NCBI RefSeq assembly: GCF_900167605.1
Contig: NZ_FUYH01000011.1
Location: 43,290 to 107,289 of the forward strand
DNA: 64,000 nucleotides
DNA from: Caloramator quimbayensis
Lineage (GTDB): Bacteria; Bacillota; Clostridia; Clostridiales; Caloramatoraceae
Direction: 5' to 3'
Part shown: positions 28,788 to 38,297 of the stretch, one piece after another
How positions within the stretch are numbered: position 1 is the first letter of the stretch
Layout of the letters: each line of letters begins with the position of its first letter
Made by a program: the position numbers and the translations under genes
Notes under the pieces: model-generated
Databases searched by the model: none
Told to the model about the DNA's origin: nothing
Seen by the model: only the letters and a program-made list of their open reading frames with translations

Positions 28788-28798
28788 GAGTGGGAATA
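28788..28798 (+). other. Attachment site attR (core)
   Basis: GAGTGGGAATA followed by A, so the original guaA stop TAA is restored in the reading GAG-TGG-GAA-TAA. Marks the right boundary of the 14-kb element. Confidence 0.85.
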
Positions 28799-28806
28799 AA
28801 AAAGTG

Positions 28807-28854
28807 CCACCCAGTTGACAAGTGACAAACGTCAGCTGGGTGGAAGTTTTTTTA
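28807..28854 (+). terminator. Terminator following attR
   Basis: 13-bp stem (28807-28819 with 28831-28843, one G-U) and a T run to 28853. It lies 8 nt after the att core, where the guaA terminator would be before insertion. Confidence 0.88.
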
Positions 28855-28857
28855 TTC

Positions 28858-28900
28858 GTTTTCTCCATTTCCGGTGTCAGGCACCAAGGATGGAGAAAAC
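28858..28900. repeat. Palindromic repeat, GGTGTCAGGCACC family
   Basis: GTTTTCTCCAT (28858-28868) faces ATGGAGAAAAC (28890-28900) with GGTGTCAGGCACC (28873-28885) in between. A relative with GGTGCCTGGCACC lies at 45894-45920, and a decayed one near 51100-51118. Confidence 0.7.
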
Positions 28901-28988
28901 TTTTTCACATAACCGTCCTCCAAAGCTGCCCGAAAGCTTTATAATGTTGTAGAATTTTACATTAATTAGAAAATAATAATGTAGAATA

Positions 28989-29017
28989 TTGAATGCTGTC
29001 GTCAAAACGAATAAAAT
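28989..29017 (+). promoter_or_regulatory. Possible promoter of the restriction operon
   Basis: TTGAAT (28989-28994), 17 bp, TAAAAT (29012-29017), 86 bp before the first gene. Confidence 0.45.
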
Positions 29018-29102
29018 AATATTGTATATATAAGTACAAGCGTATAAATTATGATTAAATATATAATTACATGGGTGTAGTAAATAAATGGGGGTATTGA
29101 CT

Positions 29103-32100
29103 GTGAGCGGCATTATTAATTCAAATGAACAGCTTATTAATAAGGTGAACAATGTGCTTTCAAATAAGAAAGGAAGCCGAGTAAATATTATTAATGACAA
29201 ACTAACTCTTTCGGTCTTTTCAGAGTTAAAGGAAAATATGAGTAAAGTAAAGGATATTAATCTTATAATAAGAGATTCTTATTATATTCCTTCAGGACGA
29301 GAGGTATCAAGGGAATTTGAGATAAGCCGTACAGTCAATGATATGCTCTTTAATTCCTATGATATTATTGAAAAGAATAAGTTAAATCACTTAAATAAGG
29401 CAAGAAATATGCATGAATTTATAGAAAAACATGTAAATGTAAAAAGGGTAAGAAACAAAGCCGTTGTAAAGAGCAATTTAATGCTTATTGATAATGACTA
29501 TGCAGTGTTTGGAGATTCTTCTTTAGAAATTACAAAAAAAGCACTGACAGGCTTATTTAAAACTATTAATTTTAATGTGGAGCTAACAGATAAGGAGCAG
29601 GTTCAACAGCTATCAAAGAACTTTGAACTTTTATGGAACAGTAAAGAATATACAGAGGACTTTAAAAAACAGCTTCTTGAAAGTTTGAACTTTATATATA
29701 AGGAATATGGTCCTGAGTTTATTTACTTCTTTACGTTATATGAACTCTTTGGGGATAATCTTGATTCAGATGTTGAAAAGTTTGAAAATGACCGCATAGG
29801 TTTTAAAGATACTGAAATTTGGAAGAGTCTTTTTAAGTTCCAAAAGGATGCGGTTGTTTCTGCTATTAGAAAGATTGAAAAATATAATGGGTGCATAATA
29901 GCAGACAGTGTAGGGCTTGGTAAAACCTTTGAGGCTCTTGCTGTTATAAAATACTATGAATTAAGACAGCATAGGGTATTGGTGCTGACTCCTGCAAAGC
30001 TTTATGATAACTGGGAATCATTTAGAAATTCTTATGTAGATAACAGGTTTGATAGGGATAGATTTGCTTTTGATATAGTATGCCATACTGATTTATCCAG
30101 AAAGGGTGGAAGAACACGCAGTGGCCTTGACCTATCACGTATAAATTGGGGGAATTATGATCTTTTGGTTATTGATGAATCCCACAACTTTAGAAACAGG
30201 AATGAAAACCCTGAAAAGATGACAAGGTACGGAAGATTAATTAACGAAATAATAAAGAAAGGTGTTAAAACCAAGGTTTTAATGCTGTCAGCAACTCCTG
30301 TTAACAATTCACTCACAGATTTAAAAAATCAGTTAAGTGTTATAAATATTGATGATGATAAAGCTTTTAAGGAGGATGGTATTCCAAGTATTGATGGAGT
30401 TTTAAGAAAGGCTCAAAGAGAGATAAATGAGTGGATGAAAGAGAGCAGCAGGAGCAAGAATGTTCTGCTTGACAGGCTGCCATCTGAATTTTTTAAACTT
30501 CTTGAAATGATTACAATATCAAGAAGCAGAAAGCATATAACACAATATTATGGCAATGATAATGTAGGAAAGTTTCCAGACAAGCTTCCCCCAAAGACAT
30601 ATAATCCAGAAATTGATAGTAAAGGCAAGCTTTTAAAGTTTAAAGAAACTAATGAAGTTCTTGAGAGATTAAAGCTTGCAGTATATTCACCTATGTCATA
30701 TATTAAACCTCAATATAAGGAGTATTATAGGAAAAAATACCAAACAGTATATGGAGATAGGGTAATATTTTATCATGAACAGAGAGAGCTTATAACTGCT
30801 ACATTACACCGCTTCAATTTATTTAAGCGCCTTGAAAGTTCTGTTTATTCCTTTGGAGAAACTATAAGAAGGCTTATGGAGAGAATAGATAATTATATTT
30901 ATGTGATAACTAATGATTCAGAAGAGAATTTGAATCTTGAAGTAGATGATATAGATGAAGAAGATGAAGTTACACTTGACTATAAATATGAGATAAATGT
31001 TAAGCATTTGATGAGTCAAAACTTCCTTGAAGATTTGCTCTACGATAAAGAGATACTGAAAAATATTATGAAAGAGGTTAATGAAATACTTGAAAATAAT
31101 AGGGATGAAAAATTAAAAACTCTTGAGGACGTTATAGTTAATAAAATTATAACTACTCCTGTAAATCCTAAAAATCGGAAGATATTAATATTTACAGCCT
31201 TTGCAGACACAGCAAACTATATTTATGCATCAATAGCAGATGAGCTAAAAAAACATGGAATTAATACGGCATGTATAACAGGCTCAGGAGAGCCTAAAAC
31301 AACATTAAGCGGAATAAAAAAGGAATTTAATACAGTTCTAAAACATTTTTCACCAAAGTCCAAACTTGGTGAAGAACTTCCAAAGGAAATGCAAATTGAT
31401 GTGCTTGTAGCAACGGATTGTATTTCTGAAGGACAGAACCTTCAGGATGCAGACTGTGTAATTAACTATGATATACAATGGAATCCCGTTGTCTTAATTC
31501 AAAGGTTTGGAAGAATTGATAGAATAGGAAGCAAAAATGATAAGATAGCTATGATAAACTTCTTCCCTAATATGGAGCTTAATGAGTATTTACAGCTGGA
31601 GAGTCGGGTTAAAGGTAAAATGATGGCAGCAAACCTTTCATCAACAGGGGATGAGGATATACTTTCACCTGAAATGAATGATTTTATCTTTAGAAAGAAA
31701 CAGCTTGAAAGACTTAAAAATGAGGTTGTAGATATAGAAGATTTAAATGACAATATATCCCTTACTGACTTAAATATGAATGATTATCTTTATGAACTTG
31801 CTGGATTTGTAAGGCAAAACCCTGACATAAAAAGGGTGCCAAGGGGTGTTTATTCTGTAGCTCAGGGAGGGAAAAAAGGATGTATCTTCTGTTTTAAGCA
31901 TTTAAAAGATGAAGCAAAGCCTAAGAGTGAAAGTTCATTGTATCCATATTATCTTATGTATGTATCAGAGGATGGAGAAATCTATTTTGGAAATAGCAGT
32001 GCCAGGGAAACACTAAAGGAGTTTAGAAAACTTGCCTATGGTAAGGCAGAGCCGGATAGATTACTTATTCAAAAATTTAATAAGAGAACAAAAAATGCAG

Positions 32101-32270
32101 CAGATATGAGCTTTTATTCAAAACTACTTAATAAAGCAATATCACAAATATTGGGAGAAGAGGATAAAAGGGCACAGCAGAGTATTTTTGACTTTGGAGG
32201 ATATGAAAACAGCTTTGAAAATGTAAGCAGTGACGATTTTGAATTAGTATCCTTCCTCGTTGTAGAGTAG
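29103..32270 (+). CDS. SNF2-type helicase with PLD-like N-terminal domain
   Basis: 1055 aa from GTG 29103, 7 nt after GGGGGT (ATG 29088 has no ribosome site). The first 180 residues resemble the phospholipase D-like nuclease fold: KSNLMLIDNDYAVFGDSSLEI matches the second half of an HKD motif, but the histidine is missing, so the domain is probably inactive. The helicase core has GLGKT (K274), DESH (358-361), LSATPVNNS and a C-terminal half with TDCISEGQNLQDAD and QRFGRIDRIGS. First of four tightly spaced genes with a DUF4391 protein and the type III Mod and Res subunits. Role as translocase or damage sensor in defence is inferred from this context. Confidence 0.85.
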   Translation: MSGIINSNEQLINKVNNVLSNKKGSRVNIINDKLTLSVFSELKENMSKVKDINLIIRDSYYIPSGREVSREFEISRTVNDMLFNSYDIIEKNKLNHLNKARNMHEFIEKHVNVKRVRNKAVVKSNLMLIDNDYAVFGDSSLEITKKALTGLFKTINFNVELTDKEQVQQLSKNFELLWNSKEYTEDFKKQLLESLNFIYKEYGPEFIYFFTLYELFGDNLDSDVEKFENDRIGFKDTEIWKSLFKFQKDAVVSAIRKIEKYNGCIIADSVGLGKTFEALAVIKYYELRQHRVLVLTPAKLYDNWESFRNSYVDNRFDRDRFAFDIVCHTDLSRKGGRTRSGLDLSRINWGNYDLLVIDESHNFRNRNENPEKMTRYGRLINEIIKKGVKTKVLMLSATPVNNSLTDLKNQLSVINIDDDKAFKEDGIPSIDGVLRKAQREINEWMKESSRSKNVLLDRLPSEFFKLLEMITISRSRKHITQYYGNDNVGKFPDKLPPKTYNPEIDSKGKLLKFKETNEVLERLKLAVYSPMSYIKPQYKEYYRKKYQTVYGDRVIFYHEQRELITATLHRFNLFKRLESSVYSFGETIRRLMERIDNYIYVITNDSEENLNLEVDDIDEEDEVTLDYKYEINVKHLMSQNFLEDLLYDKEILKNIMKEVNEILENNRDEKLKTLEDVIVNKIITTPVNPKNRKILIFTAFADTANYIYASIADELKKHGINTACITGSGEPKTTLSGIKKEFNTVLKHFSPKSKLGEELPKEMQIDVLVATDCISEGQNLQDADCVINYDIQWNPVVLIQRFGRIDRIGSKNDKIAMINFFPNMELNEYLQLESRVKGKMMAANLSSTGDEDILSPEMNDFIFRKKQLERLKNEVVDIEDLNDNISLTDLNMNDYLYELAGFVRQNPDIKRVPRGVYSVAQGGKKGCIFCFKHLKDEAKPKSESSLYPYYLMYVSEDGEIYFGNSSARETLKEFRKLAYGKAEPDRLLIQKFNKRTKNAADMSFYSKLLNKAISQILGEEDKRAQQSIFDFGGYENSFENVSSDDFELVSFLVVE

Positions 32271-32281
32271 GAGGCATAAAA

Positions 32282-33004
32282 ATGTTTAATATTCCATCAG
32301 CCTATGAGGTTAATAAAAAGTTTGATATAAAGATGTTTACAACCTCTCAGCTTACTCCAAAGGAGAAGAAATATTTTAAAGATAATGTATTTAAAATAGA
32401 ATTAAAATATCAAATTACAGGAGAAGATATTGCATCATTTATTGATGATGAACATAATTGTCAGGCTATAATGTTTTTTGAGGTTGAAGTTAAGGATTTA
32501 AAATGTGCAAAAACTATAGGAGAAATTATTCAAAGAGTTGTAAAACCATTAGTTGTAATAAGATTCTTTGACTTTAAGGGGACAGAGAGCTATTGTTTTG
32601 CCTATAAAAGGCTTAATAAACTTGATAATACCCAGATAGTTATAGATGAAACTATATTTACACCTGCATCATCAATTTTTCTGCAGAATGAAACTAAAGA
32701 ACTAATATCAAAATACTTAGATTTTGATGAAGTTAAAAACAAGGTCAATAAGCTTTTCTTTTATTATGAAATGTTTTGCAAAGCCAAATTAATCAGTAAC
32801 AGGGCATATTTTTCCGGATACAAAGGCATTTTATCATCAAACATATTCTATGATTTTGATACTATGAAATCATTGACAGGACTTTTAAGAGAAATTGAAG
32901 GCTTTGAGAGAGAAATAAGCATTGCTAATACTGCGTCAGATAAGGCGCAGATTAATATAAAAATCAAGAATACTCTTGAAAAAATAAATAAACTAACAGA
33001 GTGA
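32282..33004 (+). CDS. DUF4391 family protein
   Basis: 240 aa. MFNIPSAYEVNKKFDIKMF, FFEVEVKDLKCAKTIGEIIQRVVKPLVVIRF and YCFAYKRLNKLD agree with DUF4391, a family of unknown activity that recurs beside type III restriction systems and helicases. A ribosome site GAGGCATAAAA is modest; the gene follows the helicase stop by 11 nt and precedes mod by 13 nt. The C-terminal 40 residues are helical and may mediate complex formation. Its presence in the operon suggests an adaptor, not an enzyme. Confidence 0.75.
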   Translation: MFNIPSAYEVNKKFDIKMFTTSQLTPKEKKYFKDNVFKIELKYQITGEDIASFIDDEHNCQAIMFFEVEVKDLKCAKTIGEIIQRVVKPLVVIRFFDFKGTESYCFAYKRLNKLDNTQIVIDETIFTPASSIFLQNETKELISKYLDFDEVKNKVNKLFFYYEMFCKAKLISNRAYFSGYKGILSSNIFYDFDTMKSLTGLLREIEGFEREISIANTASDKAQINIKIKNTLEKINKLTE

Positions 33005-33017
33005 CAGGAGGATAAGT

Positions 33018-34904
33018 ATGGAGAATAAAGTAAGTATGGAGATATTCAATCCAATAAATGAAAATTTAAAAAAGCTTGAAAGTCTGTTTCCGGAGATAGT
33101 AAAGGATGGACAAGTTGATTTTGAAGCCTTAAAGCAGGAGCTTGGGCAGTTTGAAGAAGTGGGCAAAGAAAAGTATGAACTTACATGGCCAGGAAAAACA
33201 CAAGCAAAACAGCTTGCAAATACAGATATAGTTGGCAGAACATTAAAATATGTCCCAGAGGACAGCAAGAATCCAGAAACAACAGAGAATTTATACATTG
33301 AGGGAGATAATCTTGAGGTATTAAAGCTACTCAGAAATAGCTACTATGGGAAGATTAAGATGATTTATATTGATCCGCCATATAACACAGGGAATGATTT
33401 TGTGTACAGGGACGATTATTCGGTTAGTGCTATGGAGAACGATAAAAATGAGGGCAATATAGATGAAGAAGGAAATAGATTGATTAAAAATCAAGCAGGA
33501 AGTGGAAGATTTCACTCAAATTGGCTAAATATGATGTATCCAAGGCTTAAATTAGCTAAAGATATACTAAGTGATGATGGAATTATATTTATAAGTATAG
33601 CAAATCAAGAAATTGACAATTTGAAAAAAGTATGTGATGAAATATTTGGTTCTACAAATTGTTTAGGAATTATTGATTGGGAAAGTAAAACAAAATGTCA
33701 AAATACCAAGACTGCTAAATACCAATTACAGAATAAACAAGAATATATTTTCGTGTATAAAAAGTCATCTTTAAGATATGAATTTGCTCTAAAATTAACT
33801 GAACATAGAATATATCCAGAAGTTGATGAGAATGGAAAGAGATATAGATTAGAACAGATAGGAGAAATGTCTGCGAGTGGGATCAGGGGTAGAAATACTA
33901 TGATATTTTCTATTGATGGAGTATATCCTAAAGAGGGAAACCAATGGAAATATGGTATTGAAACAATTGAAAAATTTAGAGAACGAGGCGATTTATTAAT
34001 TAAAAATGAAAAGGCTTATTTTCGTATTAGAGAATTTGACGAAGAAGATAAAATGGAACCATTTTGGTCGTTTATATCAAAAGAAATTGGCACAGCAGAA
34101 ACCGCAAAAGCAGAATTAAAAGCGATAATTGGTGAACATGGATTTGAGACAGTAAAGCCTGTTGCTTTGATTAATAAACTAATATTTCATGTTTGCTCAA
34201 ATGATAAAAATTCTATTATTCTCGATTTTTTCTCAGGCTCCGCCACAACAGCACATGCGGTTATGCAGCTTAATGCCGAGGATGGAGGAAATCGTAAATT
34301 TATAATGGTACAACTTCCAGAACCTTGTGATGAAAAATCAGAAGCCTACAAAGCTGGATATAAAAATATTTGTGAAATTGGAAAAGAACGTATCCGTCGT
34401 GCCGGTGAAAAAATAAAAGAGGAATTTAAAGACAAAGAAGGAATAGAAAATCTTGATATTGGATTTAAAGTTTTCAAAGTAGCAGATACAAATATCCGAT
34501 GGAATAATAATTCATTTAAAGAAGCTGAAGATTTGTATATAAAGGGACTTTCAAAGGATGCATTAGACTTTAATCCTAACTTTACTGATATTGACGTAGT
34601 CTACGAAATAATGCTCCGCCACAGGGATTTCCCTCTAACCTCAAAGATAGAAAAGCTCTCAAATATAGGAGAAAGAACTTACATTTTTGCTGATGCAATA
34701 GTTGTATGTTTAGAAGAAAAGGTAACAGACAAAATAGTTGATGGAATTGCAGCCATAGAGCCAAAGCCTATTAAAGTAATATTCCGAGACAGTGCCTTTG
34801 AGGATGATATCTCCCTGAAGCTTAATACAATGAACCGCCTTGATGCACAGCTTAAAAAGCATAATCAAGGAAAAGAACAGTCCTACAGAGTAGAGTTTAT
34901 TTAG
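33018..34904 (+). CDS. mod: Type III DNA methyltransferase, Mod subunit
   Basis: 628-aa adenine-N6 methyltransferase and target-recognition subunit. DPPYNTG is at 119-125 (motif IV) and the AdoMet motif DFFSGSATTAH at 403-413 (motif I), the order of beta-class enzymes used by type III systems. Residues about 200-390 form the target recognition domain; this part uses ATT and TTA codons more than the flanks, which hints at domain exchange. The last 150 residues carry the res-binding tail typical of Mod. ATG 33018 follows GGAGG. Confidence 0.95.
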   Translation: MENKVSMEIFNPINENLKKLESLFPEIVKDGQVDFEALKQELGQFEEVGKEKYELTWPGKTQAKQLANTDIVGRTLKYVPEDSKNPETTENLYIEGDNLEVLKLLRNSYYGKIKMIYIDPPYNTGNDFVYRDDYSVSAMENDKNEGNIDEEGNRLIKNQAGSGRFHSNWLNMMYPRLKLAKDILSDDGIIFISIANQEIDNLKKVCDEIFGSTNCLGIIDWESKTKCQNTKTAKYQLQNKQEYIFVYKKSSLRYEFALKLTEHRIYPEVDENGKRYRLEQIGEMSASGIRGRNTMIFSIDGVYPKEGNQWKYGIETIEKFRERGDLLIKNEKAYFRIREFDEEDKMEPFWSFISKEIGTAETAKAELKAIIGEHGFETVKPVALINKLIFHVCSNDKNSIILDFFSGSATTAHAVMQLNAEDGGNRKFIMVQLPEPCDEKSEAYKAGYKNICEIGKERIRRAGEKIKEEFKDKEGIENLDIGFKVFKVADTNIRWNNNSFKEAEDLYIKGLSKDALDFNPNFTDIDVVYEIMLRHRDFPLTSKIEKLSNIGERTYIFADAIVVCLEEKVTDKIVDGIAAIEPKPIKVIFRDSAFEDDISLKLNTMNRLDAQLKKHNQGKEQSYRVEFI

Positions 34905-34921
34905 GCATAGGGGGGATAAAT

Positions 34922-37900
34922 GTGTCACAAAAAATAGTTTTTAATTTTGATGAAAGCTTGGAATATCAGCGTAGAGCCATAAATGCTGTTGTTGATCTTT
35001 TCAAAGGTCAGGACAGGGAGCTTGGAGATGTAATATACAGGGGGGCAACACGCCATATAAAAAGTTTTGTTGAGAAGGACCCAGTAAGAAACAGGCTTGA
35101 TATTGGACCAAGTATAATACTGAATAATATGAGAAAAGTGCAGAATAATAATATGCTCTTTCCAAGTAATGCCTTTGATACAGGATATAACTTTACTGTA
35201 GAGATGGAAACTGGTACAGGAAAGACATATGTATATCTTCGTTCTATTTTAGAGCTTTATGAAGCCTATAACTTTATGAAGTTTATAATTGTTGTACCTA
35301 CTGTTGCTATTAGAAAAGGTGTTGAAAAAAGTATAGAGATGCTAAAGGAGCATATTAAGACACTTTATCATGGTCTTGATATATCAAAACATGCCTTTGT
35401 ATATGATTCAGATAACATAGGAAAGCTTACGGATTTTGTTGAAGCAAGGGATTTAAGAATAGCTATAATGAATATCCAATCCTTCAATAAGGATACAAAT
35501 AAAATAAGAAAAGAAGATGAAACAGGCAGGGTGCTTTGGGATTTAATAAAGTATGTAAATCCTATTGTTATTATAGATGAACCACAAAGACTTGAGGGCA
35601 GCGGCAGGAAAAAGAGTGCATCTTTAAGTGCAATTGAGGAGCTGAATCCTCTGTTTATATTAAGATATTCAGCCACACATAAAAAACTTTATAATCAAAT
35701 ATATAAGCTTGACTCTTATGAGGCTTATAAACAGGATTTGGTTAAAAAAATAGAAGTTAAAACTATATATAGCAATATAAGTAAAGACTATAATTACATT
35801 AGATATGTAGAGTTTACTAAAGATTTAAAGGCAAAGATAGAAATATTCTATAGTGAGCCTGGTGGAAGTGTAAGATTTAAGACCTTTAATGTGTTAAAAA
35901 ACGCATCTTTATTTGAATTATCAGGGGGACTTCCTCAGTATAAAAATATGGTTGTATTAGAAGATCCACATAAAATAAATGGCCTTAAAATCGGTTTAGG
36001 CGATGATGTTCTCGTCCTCAAGGAAGGAGAGAACAATTATAATGTGGACGAGCTTGATTTGATTAGAATTCAAATAAGGCTCACAATACAAAAACATCTT
36101 GAAAAGCAGTTAAAAATACTTGAAAAAGGTTATAAGATAAAGGTTATTTCGCTCTTTTTTATAGATGCTGTAAAGAACTTTAGAGACAGTGAAGCAGCAG
36201 ATGGCAGAGGGCTCTATGCTAAAATATTCGATGAAGAATATGCAAAGATTATCCTTGATCCAAGATACAATGAAGTCTTTAGAAAGTATCCAGAACTTTT
36301 TATAGAGTACAAAAATGTGCAAAAGGTAAGAGAAGGATATTTTGCCCGCGATAAGAAAAATAATGAGACAGAAGTTGATGGTTTTGACTGGTCTAAGGAT
36401 GAAATTGAGATGAATAAAAAGGCTCAGGAAGATATAGAAAGGGGAATTCAGCTCATACTGGATAAAAAGGATGAACTTATATCCTTTGATGAACCACTTG
36501 CATTTATATTCTCCCATTCAGCCCTTAGAGAAGGATGGGACAATCCTAATGTATTTCAGCTTTGTACATTAAAAAAGGGAAGTTCAGAAATAGCAAAGAA
36601 GCAGGAGATAGGACGTGGACTTAGATTGCCTGTTGATATACATGGCAACAGATGCTTTGATGAGGATGTTAATGTTTTAACCGTTATAGCTAATGATTAC
36701 TATGATCATTTTGCACAGGCACTTCAAAATGATTTTAGCAGTGAAGCAGGCTTTAAGAAGGAAGAAGTAACCTATGATATAGTATACAGAACTCTCGAGG
36801 AAGCAGGTATGCCTAAGGAATTCATAGTAGCAGAAACTGTTGAAGCTTTTAAGGCAGAATTAACGGAAGCTAAAATTATTAATCCAAAGAACAATGAACT
36901 TACTAAAAATGCAGCGGATATATTATATTATGAATTTAAGAATCCTACATTAAAAACCTTTGAAATTAAAATCAAAGAAAGATTTATAGATAATATGCAA
37001 AACAAGGGAAGTCACAGAATTGAAATCAAAAATGGAGATGAAGAAGCTGTCGTTAATGGATACCATAGTTTTGTTACTGAATCAGAGTTCCAAAAACTAT
37101 GGATAGAACTTAAAAATCGTATAGTAAAGAGAACTATGTATCAGGTTAAAATTGATAACGAACAGTTTATTAAAGAATGTATTGATGATTTGAATGAGAA
37201 ATTAAGCTACAAGGCACTTAAAAGAGAATTTGAAGTAGCAACAGGTAAGGGAGATTATGATGAATTTAGGAAGTTTAAGTTTGATGATCCAGCAAAGGTA
37301 AGCCTTGCTCTTGGTGATGAAGATATAGAAATTACTAAGAGTGATTTTGAAATCACTAATTATCTAATGCATCATACTATGCTCCCAAGGAAGGCTTTGT
37401 TTAGGATTATTTCAGGTTTGAAAAACAAAAAATTCCTCCAAAAACAAGCAGTTCTTGATGAGGTTATGAAGGCTATATTGGATAAATTAACAGAGTTTAA
37501 GGCTAAAAATATTGACTATGAAGTTATAGATGGATATCTCTTTGAGGAAAGTTCTATATTTTCTGTGGAAGAGATTGAAAGAAGTATGGTAGACAATAAA
37601 AGGGCATATAAAACAAATGCTCCATATAAAAATGTACTACATAAGTATATAAGAGTTGATAGTGATGGAGAATATGAATTTGCAAAGAGTCTCGATGAAG
37701 ATCCTGAGGTACTGCTATTTACTAAGCTTAAAAAGGGTGGCATTGTAATTGATACTCCTTATGGAAATTATTCACCAGACTGGGCTATTATCCATAAGGT
37801 AGATGATGCAACAGCTAAACTTTACTTTATAGTCGAAACAAAGTGTGATAAGGAAAAGAAGGACCTGACTCAGGTTGAAGATGCTAAAATCAATTGTGCA

Positions 37901-38020
37901 AAGAAGCATTTTGCCAAGGTTTCAGAAGATATTACCTTTGATTGGGTTAACGGTTATAATAAGTTTAAAGAGCTGGTGAAGAAGGATATATTAAGGAGAA
38001 ATCAAATTCTGAAAAATTAA
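34922..38020 (+). CDS. res: Type III restriction endonuclease, Res subunit
   Basis: 1032-aa helicase-nuclease. METGTGKT (K101) is Walker A, DEPQ (219-222) is the box typical of type III Res proteins, YSATHKK follows, and EIGRGLRLPVD is motif VI. The C-terminal endonuclease has PDW (D953), then E972-T-K974, a PD-(D/E)xK site. Start is GTG 34922 after GGGGGGAT, 17 nt after mod. Together with Mod it should cleave after collision at unmodified, oppositely oriented sites. Confidence 0.95.
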   Translation: MSQKIVFNFDESLEYQRRAINAVVDLFKGQDRELGDVIYRGATRHIKSFVEKDPVRNRLDIGPSIILNNMRKVQNNNMLFPSNAFDTGYNFTVEMETGTGKTYVYLRSILELYEAYNFMKFIIVVPTVAIRKGVEKSIEMLKEHIKTLYHGLDISKHAFVYDSDNIGKLTDFVEARDLRIAIMNIQSFNKDTNKIRKEDETGRVLWDLIKYVNPIVIIDEPQRLEGSGRKKSASLSAIEELNPLFILRYSATHKKLYNQIYKLDSYEAYKQDLVKKIEVKTIYSNISKDYNYIRYVEFTKDLKAKIEIFYSEPGGSVRFKTFNVLKNASLFELSGGLPQYKNMVVLEDPHKINGLKIGLGDDVLVLKEGENNYNVDELDLIRIQIRLTIQKHLEKQLKILEKGYKIKVISLFFIDAVKNFRDSEAADGRGLYAKIFDEEYAKIILDPRYNEVFRKYPELFIEYKNVQKVREGYFARDKKNNETEVDGFDWSKDEIEMNKKAQEDIERGIQLILDKKDELISFDEPLAFIFSHSALREGWDNPNVFQLCTLKKGSSEIAKKQEIGRGLRLPVDIHGNRCFDEDVNVLTVIANDYYDHFAQALQNDFSSEAGFKKEEVTYDIVYRTLEEAGMPKEFIVAETVEAFKAELTEAKIINPKNNELTKNAADILYYEFKNPTLKTFEIKIKERFIDNMQNKGSHRIEIKNGDEEAVVNGYHSFVTESEFQKLWIELKNRIVKRTMYQVKIDNEQFIKECIDDLNEKLSYKALKREFEVATGKGDYDEFRKFKFDDPAKVSLALGDEDIEITKSDFEITNYLMHHTMLPRKALFRIISGLKNKKFLQKQAVLDEVMKAILDKLTEFKAKNIDYEVIDGYLFEESSIFSVEEIERSMVDNKRAYKTNAPYKNVLHKYIRVDSDGEYEFAKSLDEDPEVLLFTKLKKGGIVIDTPYGNYSPDWAIIHKVDDATAKLYFIVETKCDKEKKDLTQVEDAKINCAKKHFAKVSEDITFDWVNGYNKFKELVKKDILRRNQILKN

Positions 38021-38297
38021 TGATGATAATAAGGAAATATTGATTCAAATGTTTATGCTGAGTTAAAATAAGTCATATTAAATATAAGAAGAATTGATAG
38101 ATATCTAAGACCTAATTTATATATAACAATATATTGAAAAGTTTTGATTATAAATTGAGGCAATATGAATTTTTATGTTTTAAATTTAAAATAGAAGGAA
38201 TAATGTAAAATAAATAGAATAATTTAATAATCAAAAATTAAAAGATATATTACGGGTTAATATTTTAGCATATGTTGAATTAAAAGAAGGTGAAAAA
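38021..38297 (+). other. AT-rich gap, no gene
   Basis: 277 bp of AT-rich sequence between res and the ATPase gene. No T-tailed terminator or clear promoter was seen, so the ATPase gene may have its own weak promoter here. Confidence 0.5.

Larger units (their letters stand above)
14829..28798. mobile_element. 14-kb integrated phage-like element in guaA
   Basis: Bounded by the 11-bp direct repeat. From left: integrase, CI-like repressor, Cro-like gene, Xis-like protein, primase-helicase, four small genes, Mor-like activator, small phage genes, a terminase-small-subunit-like HTH protein, a frameshifted gene, two sigma-like genes, a tape-measure gene, a ParB-like remnant, an HTH protein and a toxin-antitoxin pair. 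Genes from 16.8 to 28.6 kb all point right. No relaxase, large terminase, portal, capsid, baseplate or lysis gene is recognisable. It is therefore either a phage satellite or a prophage that lost most of its late genes; sequence alone does not decide. Confidence 0.88.
28627..29102. other. Gap spanning the element's right end
   Basis: Holds, in order, a right arm-type site, attR, a terminator, a palindromic repeat and the probable promoter of the restriction operon (all listed separately). No coding sequence supported. Confidence 0.7.

Noticed and set aside
14829..28798. Interpretation of the element as an integrative conjugative element
   Set aside because: No relaxase, coupling protein or type IV secretion gene; the tape-measure, Mor-like and small terminase-like genes point to phage descent.
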